Shown: piece after piece, positions 55,041 to 64,000 of the stretch
Layout: each line of letters begins with the position of its first letter
How positions within the stretch are numbered: position 1 is the first letter of the stretch
Origin: an uncultured Methanobrevibacter sp.
Lineage (GTDB): Archaea; Methanobacteriota; Methanobacteria; Methanobacteriales; Methanobacteriaceae
Assembly: GCF_937881195.1 (NCBI RefSeq)
Contig: NZ_CALGFC010000056.1
Location: 1 to 64,000 of the forward strand
DNA length: 64,000 bases
Reading direction: 5' to 3'
The notes under the pieces: generated by a model
The model's input: the letters and a program-made list of their open reading frames with translations, nothing else
The model's database searches: none
What the model was told of the DNA's origin: nothing
Program-made: the position numbers and the translations under genes

Positions 55041-55661
55041 ATGGAAAAAATAAATGATGTTTGGTGTATTGAAGGTTTTGGTTCAGATTCGAATTGTTAT
55101 CTTTTTGATGATATAATAATTGATACTGGAACTGGGATGAAAAAGGATTATTTATATCAAAAAATAAAAGAAATAGGATATAATCTTGAAGATATATCTC
55201 AGATTGTAAATACTCATTGTCATTTTGATCATGTTGGAGGAAATTATTTATTTCCTAATGCTAAGGTTTCTATTCATGAAAATGATGCTGAACCAATTAG
55301 ATCTGGAGATATTTCATCTACAGCAGGTTTCATATTTGGAAAATCAATTAAAAGGCATGATGTCGATATAGAATTAAATAAAGGAGATAAAATACATAAT
55401 TTTGAAGTTATTCATACTCCTGGCCACACTATAGGGGGAATTTGCTTATGGGATGGTGAAATACTAATTTCTGGAGACACGGTTTTTGCAAACGGGGGTT
55501 TTGGTAGAATGGATATTGGGGGAAATTCTAGTGATATGGTCGATTCTATCAATTTATTAAGTAATTTAGATGTTAAATATCTTTTACCTGGACATGGGCC
55601 TTGGGTTAAAAATGGTAAAAGACATATAGAATTAGCAAAACAAATGATTCAAAGTTATTAA
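55041..55661 (+). CDS. MBL-fold metallo-hydrolase
   Basis: ATG behind GAGGAGTTTTTTTT. 206 residues of metallo-beta-lactamase fold in the glyoxalase II-like group: H59, H61, D63, H64 (THCHFDHVGG), H129 (HTPGHTIGG), the Asp of LISGDTVF and the His of LPGHGPW bind two metals. The substrate could be a thioester, such as a glyoxalase II type, or another ester; the sequence alone does not tell. Soluble cytosolic protein. Single gene, convergent with trkA. Confidence 0.9.
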   Translation: MEKINDVWCIEGFGSDSNCYLFDDIIIDTGTGMKKDYLYQKIKEIGYNLEDISQIVNTHCHFDHVGGNYLFPNAKVSIHENDAEPIRSGDISSTAGFIFGKSIKRHDVDIELNKGDKIHNFEVIHTPGHTIGGICLWDGEILISGDTVFANGGFGRMDIGGNSSDMVDSINLLSNLDVKYLLPGHGPWVKNGKRHIELAKQMIQSY

Positions 55662-55926
55662 AAAATTAGGGATTCTAAAATTTAAAAAAATATCTTTCAT
55701 TGCTATATTATTGCAATTATAAAAAATTAGTATAATTATTTGATATGGAATATTGGGAAATAAACTATTATAGAAACAAAAAAATAATTTTATTAATAAA
55801 ATAATAAAAAAATAATTTAATTGAGTGGATAAATTTTAAAAAATAGTTGAATTGGAGGCATTTTAAATATTAAAATAAATTTAAAATTATTTAATAATCT
55901 ATAATATAGTCATTCCTAAATTTTGC

Positions 55927-56577
55927 CTATTTCATGAATTTTTTCGCTGCTTTTTTGAAATAGCCTCTTTTTACAAGTATTGAGATTTTGTTTCCTTTAT
56001 TTAAAACAGTATCTGGTTTTGGAATAGTTAATTTGCCTCCGTGATATGTGGCAATTATTATATATCCATCAGTCGGTGAAACTTCAGATACTTTCTTACC
56101 AGTAACTTTTTCATTTTCTATAATCATGTCTAAAATTTCTGCATTCCCTTTTCCAAATGCAGTTAAATCAGCAACATTTGGGCGTGTTATAATTTTTTCA
56201 AGAAAGCCTGCTGCGGTTATTTCAGGGCTTATAACATCATCGATTCCAACTTTTCTAAATGCTTCTTCATGGTCTGGATTACTTACTCTAGCTATTATTT
56301 TAGGTATTCCATAATCTTTAACTAGTATACAGGATAGAAGATTAGCTTCGTCATTCCCTGTAGCTGCTACAAAAAAATCAGCATCTTGTATATTGGCTTC
56401 TTCTAATGTTTTTGTATCAGTACCATTTCCACAAATTATCAATGCATCTAATTCTGCAGCTGCATTATTACATAGATTTTCACTATTTTCGATTAAAGTA
56501 ATATCATAACCATCATTTATAAGAAGATCTGCAAGAGTGAGCCCTACGCGCCCTCCTCCCATTATAATAACATACAT
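55927..56577 (-). CDS. trkA: TrkA-type potassium uptake regulator (RCK domain)
   Basis: 216 residues: RCK_N Rossmann domain (MYVIIMGGGRVGLTLADLL with GxGxxG, then D/E of LIENSE, CGNGTDTKTLEEANI, VAATGNDEANLLSCILV) and an RCK_C domain (KVSEVSPTDGYIIIATYHGG, LNKGNKISILVKRG). Binds NAD(H) or adenine nucleotides and gates the TrkH channel protein on the cytosolic side. ATG behind AAGGTGTTTGA. It lies 335 bp after trkH on the same strand, the expected partner. Confidence 0.93.
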   Translation of the reverse strand: MYVIIMGGGRVGLTLADLLINDGYDITLIENSENLCNNAAAELDALIICGNGTDTKTLEEANIQDADFFVAATGNDEANLLSCILVKDYGIPKIIARVSNPDHEEAFRKVGIDDVISPEITAAGFLEKIITRPNVADLTAFGKGNAEILDMIIENEKVTGKKVSEVSPTDGYIIIATYHGGKLTIPKPDTVLNKGNKISILVKRGYFKKAAKKFMK

Positions 56578-56912
56578 TCAAACACCTTAACTATTATAAA
56601 TTATGAAAAATAATAAAATTGACTTTTATAACATATTATCAAAGATTGTATCTTTATATACATAATATTATCTAGTATATTTTACAATGTTTTTTAATAA
56701 ATTGCCATGTTTTTAGATAATTTCAACTATTGCATTATTTTCCAATAATTGAATCTAAATTAAATTATTTTAAATTAAATTGTTTTTACATGGCTAATTT
56801 TTATAATTTAATTTTAATTATATAATTTTTATAATGTTTTTAAGTCTATGTTTATTGGTGTTAATAAGCTTTATTGTCATTTTTTTATTTTTTATTCATT
56901 ATTTATTTTATT
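56578..56912. other. intergenic region between trkH and trkA
   Basis: AT-rich, 335 bp, probably with a separate trkA promoter on the minus strand (TATA-like stretches near 56640-56670). No hairpin of note. Confidence 0.4.
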
Positions 56913-58364
56913 TCAAAATGTTTTTTTAGGAACTGCTCCTTTAAAAATCTCAATAAAACTTCTTAAAATTACAAGTACTGGTATTATTTCGAGTCTTCCA
57001 ATCCACATATTAAATATAGTAATTATTTTTGCTCCAAAGGGCATATCTCCACTAATAATACCTGTACTAAGTCCTACATTGCCTTGGGCAGAAACTATTT
57101 CAAATAGGGAGTTTATTCCATCATAACCATAGAAAACTAGCACAGCCCAACCAATTACAATAAATAAAAGATAGAGTGAAATATAAGAACTTGCTTCTCT
57201 TACTTGTGTTTCTTTCAATTGCTTATCTGATAATTTCATATTAATTACTCTTCCTTCTGGAGAGATTATATTTATTATATTTTTATAAACTCCTCTTAGA
57301 AAAGTAATTACTCTTACAATTTTAACCGCACCTGCTGTAGATCCTGCAGCACCACCAATGAACATTAAAATTATTATTATGACTTTTATAAAGGTTCCAT
57401 AATCTTTAAAATTTCCAGAAGGATTAATACTTGTCCCTGCAGTTGTTATTGCAGATACAACACTATATAACGCCTCCATAGGTATTATATTAGTAGCTAA
57501 TATTAGTATAAAGCTTGTAAGAATTATTATTCCTATCATAACTTTAAATTGAATATCGCTAAATATTGATTTTCCGCGTGTTTTAACTGCTTGATAGTGA
57601 GACAGAAAACTAGTTGCCCCTATTATCATTATAATCATAGAAATTATATTAAATGTGTTATTATGATAGAATGCCATATTGGCATTTTTAATCGACATAC
57701 CTCCAGTTGCTATTGCAGTAAATGTATTATTTACAGCATCAAAAACTGGCATTCCCGCTATAATAAATAATATGATTCCTATACTGGTATAAATTAAATA
57801 TATTTGAAGAATCTTTTTTAATGTATTAGCAATACTGGGTTTTATTCTATCTTCTCTGGCTTCAGATTTATAAAGACGAGATGCAGCAGTGCCGGAGTGA
57901 ATCAAAATTCCAATCATTATAACAACAATTCCTAGCCCTCCTACCCATTGTTCAAGACTTCTAAGAAATAGTATTGAATTAGGTAAAATTTCCACATTTT
58001 TAAATATGGTGAAACCACTTCCAGTCCAAGCAGACATATTTTCAAAAAAAGCATTTATTAATGAGATATCAAGACATATATACATTACAAGGGCACCTAT
58101 AAATGCAGCCCAAAGCCATGCTAATGATGAAACTATCATTCCATGCTTTAATCTAACTCTAGTACACCTAGGATTCACTCTTCCAAGCAATGTTCCAACT
58201 CCTAAGGATATTAGTGAGGGTATAATAAATCCTAAAAGATAAACATGTTCTTTATATATTAAAGCAACAATTATTGGTAATAGAATGACGATTCCTACTC
58301 CTTGCATTACTTTACCAAGATAATTTGATACTATATAAATATCTCTTCGAGTGATATATTTCAT
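56913..58364 (-). CDS. trkH: TrkH family potassium uptake protein
   Basis: 483 residues with about ten membrane helices and four pore-loop segments characteristic of TrkH/KtrB: WTGSGFTIF, TAIATGGMSIK, TTAGTSINPSG and AQGNVGLSTG, where the conserved glycines line the selectivity filter. The N-terminal region has the TrkH opening (YLLGFIIPSLISLGVGTLLGR). Imports potassium driven by membrane potential or with sodium or protons, under TrkA control. Weak ribosome-binding site (ATGA). Forms a probable functional pair with trkA downstream. Confidence 0.95.
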   Translation of the reverse strand: MKYITRRDIYIVSNYLGKVMQGVGIVILLPIIVALIYKEHVYLLGFIIPSLISLGVGTLLGRVNPRCTRVRLKHGMIVSSLAWLWAAFIGALVMYICLDISLINAFFENMSAWTGSGFTIFKNVEILPNSILFLRSLEQWVGGLGIVVIMIGILIHSGTAASRLYKSEAREDRIKPSIANTLKKILQIYLIYTSIGIILFIIAGMPVFDAVNNTFTAIATGGMSIKNANMAFYHNNTFNIISMIIMIIGATSFLSHYQAVKTRGKSIFSDIQFKVMIGIIILTSFILILATNIIPMEALYSVVSAITTAGTSINPSGNFKDYGTFIKVIIIILMFIGGAAGSTAGAVKIVRVITFLRGVYKNIINIISPEGRVINMKLSDKQLKETQVREASSYISLYLLFIVIGWAVLVFYGYDGINSLFEIVSAQGNVGLSTGIISGDMPFGAKIITIFNMWIGRLEIIPVLVILRSFIEIFKGAVPKKTF

Positions 58365-58837
58365 TTTTAATCATTTGATTTTTATGTATAAATATCTTAT
58401 TATTATATTAATTTTTAAATAATAATTAATTATTAAATTAATTAATTATAATTTTTAAAATAAAATTAATTTAGTTTATTTTATTATCAAATAATTATAT
58501 TAAAATTAGATTTAAAAGGATTATTGTGCAATAAATGGAATAATTTTATAATTGACTATAAAATTGAAGCATATTAATAAAATTAGTATATATGTTTAGA
58601 ATTAGTATTATTTATTTAAAATTAGTATATATGTTTAGAATTAGTATTATTTATTTAGAATTAGTATTTTATATATTTAGAATTAGTATTATTTGTTTGT
58701 ATTAAAATAATAATATAATAAATATTATTAAGGGAATTAGAATCTCTTTTATATTGAAATGATTATCAAATATAATAGAATACTAACTATTAATTTTATA
58801 TTTATTAGTTATTATCTTATAAATCAATAAAGCAGTA
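58365..58837. other. intergenic region with 39-bp tandem repeats
   Basis: Between trkH and the TRAM gene. Contains the repeat array at 58581-58695; the rest is AT-rich spacer. Confidence 0.5.
58581..58695. repeat. 39-bp tandem repeat, nearly three copies
   Basis: The unit begins AATTAGTATATATGTTTAGA and continues with AATTAGTATTATTTATTTA; copies start at 58581, 58620 and 58659, the last one shorter and altered. The sub-motif TTTAGAATTAGTAT occurs four times. Each copy could act as an alternative minus- or plus-strand TATA region; no function is evident. Confidence 0.9.
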
Positions 58838-59059
58838 TTATTCGACTACTTCTCCGAAAGCGAATTTTCTGCGGGTTGCATTGACTTTTACTTTTACTTC
58901 TTGACCAACTTCGGTTCCAGGGATGAATATAACAAACCCGTCTACTCTAGCAATACCGTCGCCAGATTTACCTTGGTCTTCTATTTTAACATCGTACTCT
59001 GTACCAACTTCTACTGGGCAAGAGAATTCTTCTTGTCTATTGTAACTATCTTCAAACAT
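58838..59059 (-). CDS. TRAM-domain small RNA-binding protein
   Basis: ATG 59059 follows AGGTGTTATTAAA; the longer form from 59095 is less likely. 73 residues consisting almost only of a TRAM domain: CPVEVGTEYDVKIEDQGKSGDGIARVDGFVIFIPG, then GQEVKVKVNATRRKFAFGEVVE. Single-domain TRAM proteins of methanogens bind RNA and are proposed to act as RNA chaperones, some induced by cold. The gene sits alone with an 840-bp gap upstream. Confidence 0.93.
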   Translation of the reverse strand: MFEDSYNRQEEFSCPVEVGTEYDVKIEDQGKSGDGIARVDGFVIFIPGTEVGQEVKVKVNATRRKFAFGEVVE

Positions 59060-59903
59060 TTTAATAACACCTAGTTTTGGATTAGCTAATACCAATCCTT
59101 AACTTCAATGCAAAAGTAGTAATACCATAAAAATTTATCATACAACCAATTTAAATAAGTAATAAAATAATTAATTAAAAAAAGTATGAATTTATATTCA
59201 GTAAAATCAGTATGAATTTATATTCAATTTTATTTTTAATATTCTATTTTTTTTAAAAATTTAATTAATTCAGAAAAAACCTATGTATATATTATCTATT
59301 TTATGCATTGTTATTACAATGTTTTTTAAAGTATATAAATATATCTATTTTATGGGATGTTAGAACATTTATGATTTTATTTTGAAAATAATATTTTAAA
59401 AATTATAATAGGGGGATTATTATTAAAATATTTTTTATTAGTAATATTTAGTAACATGATTATTAAGTCAGTTTGTTTATAACTTTATTTTCATTTTCTT
59501 TATAAATTTATAATTTTATTCTCATAAAATTTATTAATTTTATATAATTATTACAAATTATCTATAATATTATATTGTATTAATATAATTATTCTAAAGG
59601 GTATATATAATTATTATAAATTATAAGATTAAACACAATTAATCTAATAAAATAATACTAAATACTATCTAATAGGGAATACTAAATAGTTATAAGAAAT
59701 AGAATAAATATATTATTATCGTATATTAAATTGTATATTTAAATTTAATAAGATATATAAATAAAAAAATTTTGTAATCTTTTAATTTAGAAAAAAATTA
59801 TAATATTCTAATCATTATTATATTGATAATTTTCAATTAGTTGTTAAAGTTAATCTGTAATTTAAGCTTAAATTTTGATTTGAGCTTTCTCAATGTGGTG
59901 TAT
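59060..59903. other. 840-bp intergenic region, nothing certain
   Basis: Very AT-rich divergent promoter region. AGGGGGATTATT at 59409-59421 looks like a ribosome-binding site followed by ATT AAA ATA, but the frame stops after nine codons, so no gene is called. No repeats or structured RNA stand out. Confidence 0.4.
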
Positions 59904-61007
59904 ATGAAACATAAAACGGTTATATTTTTAGCTATTGGTTTAGCAATAATGGGAGTTATGCTATATTTTATTGGCATAGATCAGGTTATTGATGCATTGA
60001 AGCTAGCTAATTTCTGGTATATATTATTGGCTGTAATAATACAATTCTTTATTTTCTATTTATATGCTCTAAGGTGGAATATAGTCAATAAAACAGCTAA
60101 TATTAAAACAACAACTAAAGAGTTAATTCCAATGGTTTTAGTTGGTATGGCAATTAATAATATAACTCCTAGTGGCCGAGGTGGTGGTGAACCTGTTCGA
60201 GCATATCTTCTTTCTAAAAAGACTAATAAACCGACTGAAGAGACTTTTGCAACAGTTATAGCTGATAGGGCTCTAGACACATTTCCTTTTTTAGTTCTTG
60301 CGGTTATTACTATTATCGCAGTCACAATATACTTCTCTTTAAGTCAATTAATTTTATCAATTCTAATTATTTCGGTTATTGTAATTACAATAGCTTTTAT
60401 TCTTTTAGTTTACATGTCAATAAATCAAAAAGCTGGAGAAAAGATAACAAAATGGATTGTTCACATTATAAAATTTTTTTATAGAAGTATAGATCCTGAA
60501 ACATTAGAAAAAAAAGTTATTAAAGCTATTGCAGGATTTCAAAAAACCATGAAGAGGATGTTGGCAGACAAGATGATTTTATACTATGGATTACCTCTTT
60601 CTTTTATTATTTGGGCAATTGAGATATCTAGAGTTTTTATAGTTTTTTTAGCTTTTGGAGCTAGTGTAGATCCAATTTTAATTGGGGAAGTTTTTATTGT
60701 TGCTAGTTTAATTGGTATGATTCCAATCCTTCCTGGAGGTATTGGGGCTGTTGATGGGGTTATGATTCTTTTTTATAGTTCAGCCGGGATTTCTCCGTCT
60801 ATAAGTGCAGCTGCGACTGTCATCGAGAGACTTATATCTTTTTGGATGCCGACTATAATTGGATTTGTAATACTTCCTCATTATGGTTCATCAGTTCTTG
60901 ATAAAATAAGTACTACTAGTATTAGTGAAGAAGAAACAGCTAAAGAGATTATTGATGAATTAGACTATATTGAGGATACTGAAGAGGAAAATACAAAACC
61001 TAAATAA
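59904..61007 (+). CDS. flippase-like (UPF0104 / AglD-LPG synthase TM) membrane protein
   Basis: ATG 59904 opens a short cytosolic segment and first helix (KHKTVIFLAIGLAIMGVMLYFIG); TTG 59841 is rejected. 367 residues, seven or eight membrane helices, with the family motifs LRWNIVNKTA, NNITPSGRGGGEPVRAYLLSK, TFATVIADRALD and PILPGGIGAVDGVMILFYSSAG. The family contains lysyl-phosphatidylglycerol synthase membrane domains and archaeal AglD-type proteins linked to glycosyl or lipid transfer across the membrane. No enzyme domain is fused here, so a lipid or polyprenol-sugar flippase is possible. The C-terminal tail is acidic. Confidence 0.87.
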   Translation: MKHKTVIFLAIGLAIMGVMLYFIGIDQVIDALKLANFWYILLAVIIQFFIFYLYALRWNIVNKTANIKTTTKELIPMVLVGMAINNITPSGRGGGEPVRAYLLSKKTNKPTEETFATVIADRALDTFPFLVLAVITIIAVTIYFSLSQLILSILIISVIVITIAFILLVYMSINQKAGEKITKWIVHIIKFFYRSIDPETLEKKVIKAIAGFQKTMKRMLADKMILYYGLPLSFIIWAIEISRVFIVFLAFGASVDPILIGEVFIVASLIGMIPILPGGIGAVDGVMILFYSSAGISPSISAAATVIERLISFWMPTIIGFVILPHYGSSVLDKISTTSISEEETAKEIIDELDYIEDTEEENTKPK

Positions 61008-61132
61008 TTAATAAAAAAGTATGATCCTATTAAAAAATCATAAAATGATTATCAATATAATGACTATTAAAAATAAAAATCAAATAGAAAACTTTATTTT
61101 ATAATAAGTGAAATTTTAAATTGGTGAAATTT

Positions 61133-62026
61133 ATGCAATTAAATGGTGTAGATATAAAAGATACTTATGCAGAAGCTTTTGGAATAAAAGTTTCTAGGTT
61201 ATTAGTGACTGCAGCAACTAAAAAATTAGCTCTTGTAGCAGCTACTGAAGCAACTGGTTATGGAACTTCTGTAATTGGATGTCCTGCTGAAGTTGGAATC
61301 GATGGATATGTTTCTCCTCTTGAAACTCCTGATGGAAGACCTGGTTATACTATAATGATTTGTAACTCTAGTAAAAAGAAGTTAGATCATGAACTTCTTG
61401 AAAGAATTGGTATGGGCATATTAACCGCTCCTACTACTGCAGTATTCAATGCATTAGAAGATACTGAAGAAGTTTTAAAAGCAGGATTTAAATTAAAATT
61501 CTTTGGGGATGGATATGAGAAAGAAGTTGAAGTAGGTGGAAAAACTGTTCAGTCTATTCCAATTATGTCTGGTGATTTCTTAGTTGAATCTGATTTTGGA
61601 ATGAAAGAAGGTGTAGCTGGAGGAAACTTCTTTATACTTGCAGATAGCCAAATGAATGCTCTTGTAGCAGCTGAAGCAGCTGTTGATGCAATTTATGAAG
61701 TACCGGGAACAATAACTCCCTTCCCTGGAGGAATTGTTGCTTCTGGATCTAAAGTAGGATGTAATGAATATAATTTCTTAAATGCTTCTACAAATGAGAA
61801 AATGTGTGTTTCTTTAAAGGATGAAGTTGTAGAAAGTGAAATAAGAGAAGATGTAAATGGTATTTATGAAATAGTTATTGATGGTATTGATGAAGAATCT
61901 GTAAGAGAAGCTATGAAACAAGGAATAAAAGCTGCTTGTACAATTCCAGGTATCAAAGAAATCAGTGCCGGTAACTATGGTGGAAACTTAGGTGCTTATA
62001 AAGTTAATTTAAGAGATTTATTCTAA
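61133..62026 (+). CDS. ftr: formylmethanofuran-tetrahydromethanopterin formyltransferase (Ftr family)
   Basis: ATG 61133, behind GGTGAAATTT. 297 residues, the family's usual length. Conserved blocks: GVDIKDTYAEAFGIKVSRLLVTAA, ATGYGTSVIGCPAEVGIDGYV, LETPDGRPGYTIMI, FFGDGYE, GVAGGNFFILADSQ, TPFPGGIVASGSKVG and CTIPGIKEISAGNYGGNLG. It moves the formyl group from formylmethanofuran to H4MPT, the second step of CO2 reduction to methane. Some methanogens carry a second, divergent copy; whether this is the main enzyme or the second copy cannot be told here. Single gene. Confidence 0.9.
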   Translation: MQLNGVDIKDTYAEAFGIKVSRLLVTAATKKLALVAATEATGYGTSVIGCPAEVGIDGYVSPLETPDGRPGYTIMICNSSKKKLDHELLERIGMGILTAPTTAVFNALEDTEEVLKAGFKLKFFGDGYEKEVEVGGKTVQSIPIMSGDFLVESDFGMKEGVAGGNFFILADSQMNALVAAEAAVDAIYEVPGTITPFPGGIVASGSKVGCNEYNFLNASTNEKMCVSLKDEVVESEIREDVNGIYEIVIDGIDEESVREAMKQGIKAACTIPGIKEISAGNYGGNLGAYKVNLRDLF

Positions 62027-62322
62027 TTAGCTAATTCTTTTTGATTAAGCACTTTTTTATTATTTTTTTATTTTATTATTCTTTATTTTATTATTTTTTC
62101 TTTTATTATTAATTTATTTTTATATTAATATTTTAATTTTTTTCATGATCTTTTTAATTATTTTATTTCTTTATTTTAATCTTTTAAAATTATTATTTTC
62201 TTTATTTTGGTATCTTATTAGCAATTCTAATAGTATTCTAATTATTATTCTAATTTTTCCAGCAATTATTAATTAGAATAATTTATATAATTTAATAACT
62301 AATTTTTTAATGTGGGTTTGTT

Positions 62323-62853
62323 ATGTTACTTAATGAAATATTAGAATATAATAAAGAATTTGCTGAAGAATTTGAAGGGATTAAAATATCCCATATACCT
62401 CAAAAAAAATTAGTCATTGTTACTTGTATGGACACACGACTTACTGATGGATTTTTAGAAAAAGCTATGGGCATTAGTCGTGGGGATGCAAAAATAATAA
62501 AAAATGCGGGAAACAATGTTTTAGGCCGTGATGTTATACGCTCTGTAGCTGCTGCAATATTTGCTTTAGGTGCTGAAGAAATTATGGTAGTTGGACATTA
62601 TGATTGTGGAATGTCTAATGTTAATGGCGAAAAATTAAAATCAAATATGTTGGAACGTGATATTCCTTCTGAAGAAATAGCTAAAGTAAATATTGAAGAT
62701 TGGATTGGTTCAATTGAAAGTGAAGAATCGAATGTAATAGATGGAGTTAATAAAATTAGAAATTCTCCTCTTATTCCTAAAGATGTCCCTATTCATGGTA
62801 TTATTATGGATCCAATCAATGGTAAAGTAGATTTATTAATAAATGGATATTAA
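62323..62853 (+). CDS. beta-class carbonic anhydrase
   Basis: 176 residues, compact like the archaeal Cab enzyme. Zinc ligands and catalytic pair: Cys and Asp in TCMDTRLTD, His and Cys in VVGHYDCGMSN; the substrate-site GNNVLGRDVIRS is also present. Interconverts CO2 and bicarbonate, useful for supplying CO2 to formylmethanofuran synthesis or bicarbonate to biosynthesis. Start ATG 62323 follows TGGGTTTGTT with no clear ribosome-binding site. Cytosolic, single gene, 300 bp after ftr. Confidence 0.95.
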   Translation: MLLNEILEYNKEFAEEFEGIKISHIPQKKLVIVTCMDTRLTDGFLEKAMGISRGDAKIIKNAGNNVLGRDVIRSVAAAIFALGAEEIMVVGHYDCGMSNVNGEKLKSNMLERDIPSEEIAKVNIEDWIGSIESEESNVIDGVNKIRNSPLIPKDVPIHGIIMDPINGKVDLLINGY

Positions 62854-63070
62854 ATTTTATTTTTTATTATAAAACTTGATTTTTATTTTTATAATATATT
62901 TTTTATAATTTATTTTATTATAACTTATTTTTTAGACTAATATTTTAATTATTTTTTCTTTAGTCTTTTTATAATTTTATTTTATTTTATAATATCATTA
63001 TATAATACAATTATTATTATTATTATTATTTGAATTATTGAAATTCTCTTCTTTTTTCAACTTTTTTATC

Positions 63071-64000
63071 TTATTTTTTTTCTTCTAGAACAACTTCAAT
63101 TTTTCCATATTCCTTAGCTATTTTCATTATTTCTTCATGAGATAGATTAACACCAAATATTAAATTTTCTTTTTTTAATGCTTCTACCATTTTATCAAGT
63201 GCTTCATGATTAGGTCCAGATATCCAATGAGAATGTATTCCATTTACTGATTCATATATTGATTCAAGAGCTTTTTTTGTTTCTTCGTCTTTATCTATCA
63301 TTCCGAAGAATCTATCGACCTGTTCTCTAGATGAAGCTTCAATTTTTCTTTTCAATGGTTCTTTAAGGTAGGGATAATGATATTCTATGTTTTCAATGGA
63401 ACAACCATGATCTAAAATTATTTCCATTTCTTTTTTTGTATCTTCAATATCATGCTTTGTAGTTATTTTTATAAGATTTGGTTGAATTGCCGCGAAATAT
63501 ATATCGCTTCCTCCACTTTCTTCAGGAGATATGACTCTATTTGCTCCAGAATGATAAAGTCTGTTTATGTTTTCTTTTTTACTTGCTCTAGATACAATCC
63601 AAAGTTTTTCTGATATTTCTCTCGATGTTATTGTTACAAATAAGTTGTCTACATCGTTTCCAGTAGCTAGTATAAGTCCAACTGCTTTTTTAATCCCTGC
63701 ATATTCTAAAGTTTCATCTTCAGTTGCATCTCCATTAATAACCAATATATCACTTTTTTCTTCTAATTTTTCAGTAACTTCTTTGTTTTTGTCAATAATA
63801 ACAATTTTCTGGTTTCTTTTTATTAGTTCATCTGCTACAACGACTCCAACTCTTCCATACCCGCACAATATGTAATGTCCTTTTAAGGATTTAATAGTTC
63901 TTTTCATCTTAACACCACTTCTAACTTCTTCAATCCTTTGACCAAATAAAGATATGCTTAAACTAAATACATATGCAAGGAGTCCTACTCCTCCAATAGC
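63071..64000 (-). CDS. potassium channel with RCK domain, N-terminus beyond the window
   Basis: The open frame continues past the window edge: the last 31 codons read AIGGVGLLAYVFSLSISLFGQRIEE, the end of a pore-lining helix, followed by SGVKMKRTIKSLKGHYILCGYGRVG, an RCK_N Rossmann domain with GYGRVG. Layout (pore helix, linker with Met, RCK) is like MthK of Methanothermobacter, where the RCK part is also made from an internal start; ATG 63907 could serve for that, though it has only a GTGTTAAG-like signal. The C-terminal part (about the last 100 residues) is not a clear RCK_C domain and has SGPNHEALDKMVEALKKENLI. Gated potassium flux across the membrane is likely. Confidence 0.85.
   Translation of the reverse strand, partial: AIGGVGLLAYVFSLSISLFGQRIEEVRSGVKMKRTIKSLKGHYILCGYGRVGVVVADELIKRNQKIVIIDKNKEVTEKLEEKSDILVINGDATEDETLEYAGIKKAVGLILATGNDVDNLFVTITSREISEKLWIVSRASKKENINRLYHSGANRVISPEESGGSDIYFAAIQPNLIKITTKHDIEDTKKEMEIILDHGCSIENIEYHYPYLKEPLKRKIEASSREQVDRFFGMIDKDEETKKALESIYESVNGIHSHWISGPNHEALDKMVEALKKENLIFGVNLSHEEIMKIAKEYGKIEVVLEEKK

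Overview
The window is archaeal and most likely from a host-associated or sediment methanogen of the Methanobacteriales, probably Methanobrevibacter-like. The reasons are the very AT-rich composition, the F420-reducing hydrogenase operon frhADGB, an Ftr-type formyltransferase, an MTH865-family protein, DUF4013, archaeal RNase P RNA, Hjc resolvase, type II methionine aminopeptidase, an intron-containing tRNA-Trp and giant Asn-rich adhesin-like surface proteins. Genus is an inference; no rRNA is present. I see no CRISPR array, insertion sequence or prophage.

Layout. 0-20 kb is mostly accessory and cell-surface DNA: a winged-helix regulator, an MTH865 protein, a surface-anchored protein with two FmdE-like domains, a Ser-rich anchored protein, a CDP-alcohol phosphatidyltransferase, a DUF4013 membrane protein, an exported AspA/AstE-type zinc hydrolase, a beta-helix adhesin divergent from a TetR regulator with paired repeats between them, a small unknown protein next to a flavoprotein, two membrane proteins, and four exported proteins of unknown function, three of which seem to share a domain. 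20-30 kb carries two tRNA-Arg genes, a PepSY/PepSY/PAC2 operon, frhADGB, methionine aminopeptidase, two membrane/coiled-coil proteins and an initiator tRNA. 30-34 kb has rnpB and a second giant adhesin. 34-50 kb is housekeeping: an ABC1/UbiB kinase, dnaJ, dnaK and grpE divergent from their probable regulator, hypF, larB, an acetyltransferase, gatB with a CBS-ParB protein and hisE, and a radical SAM protein with an atypical cysteine spacing. 50-55 kb is a tRNA-rich stretch (Asn, CAU, Glu, Leu, His, Cys, Trp) with hjc. 55-64 kb holds a metallo-hydrolase, a TrkH/TrkA potassium uptake pair, a TRAM protein, a flippase-like protein, an Ftr-family formyltransferase, a beta carbonic anhydrase and a truncated potassium-channel gene.

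How genes fit together. FrhADGB supplies reduced F420 for methanogenesis and HypF helps build its NiFe centre. The Ftr-like enzyme and carbonic anhydrase belong to CO2 entry and C1 transfer. DnaK, DnaJ and GrpE face a winged-helix protein whose own promoter carries two identical dyads. TrkH, TrkA and the channel handle potassium.

Most notable observations: (1) several strong ribosome-binding sites are followed not by ATG/GTG/TTG but by ATT or GTT, and only those starts give complete proteins or signal peptides; (2) the tRNA-Trp intron carries a box C/D guide whose D guide fits C34 exactly, with an internal duplication of a C-type box; (3) paired 11-bp repeats lie between the TetR gene and the adhesin; (4) a radical SAM protein has CX4CX2C; (5) an exported protein carries duplicated FmdE-like domains; (6) clusters of exported proteins share a domain and a 5' leader. 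All motif statements are by eye; no database search was run.
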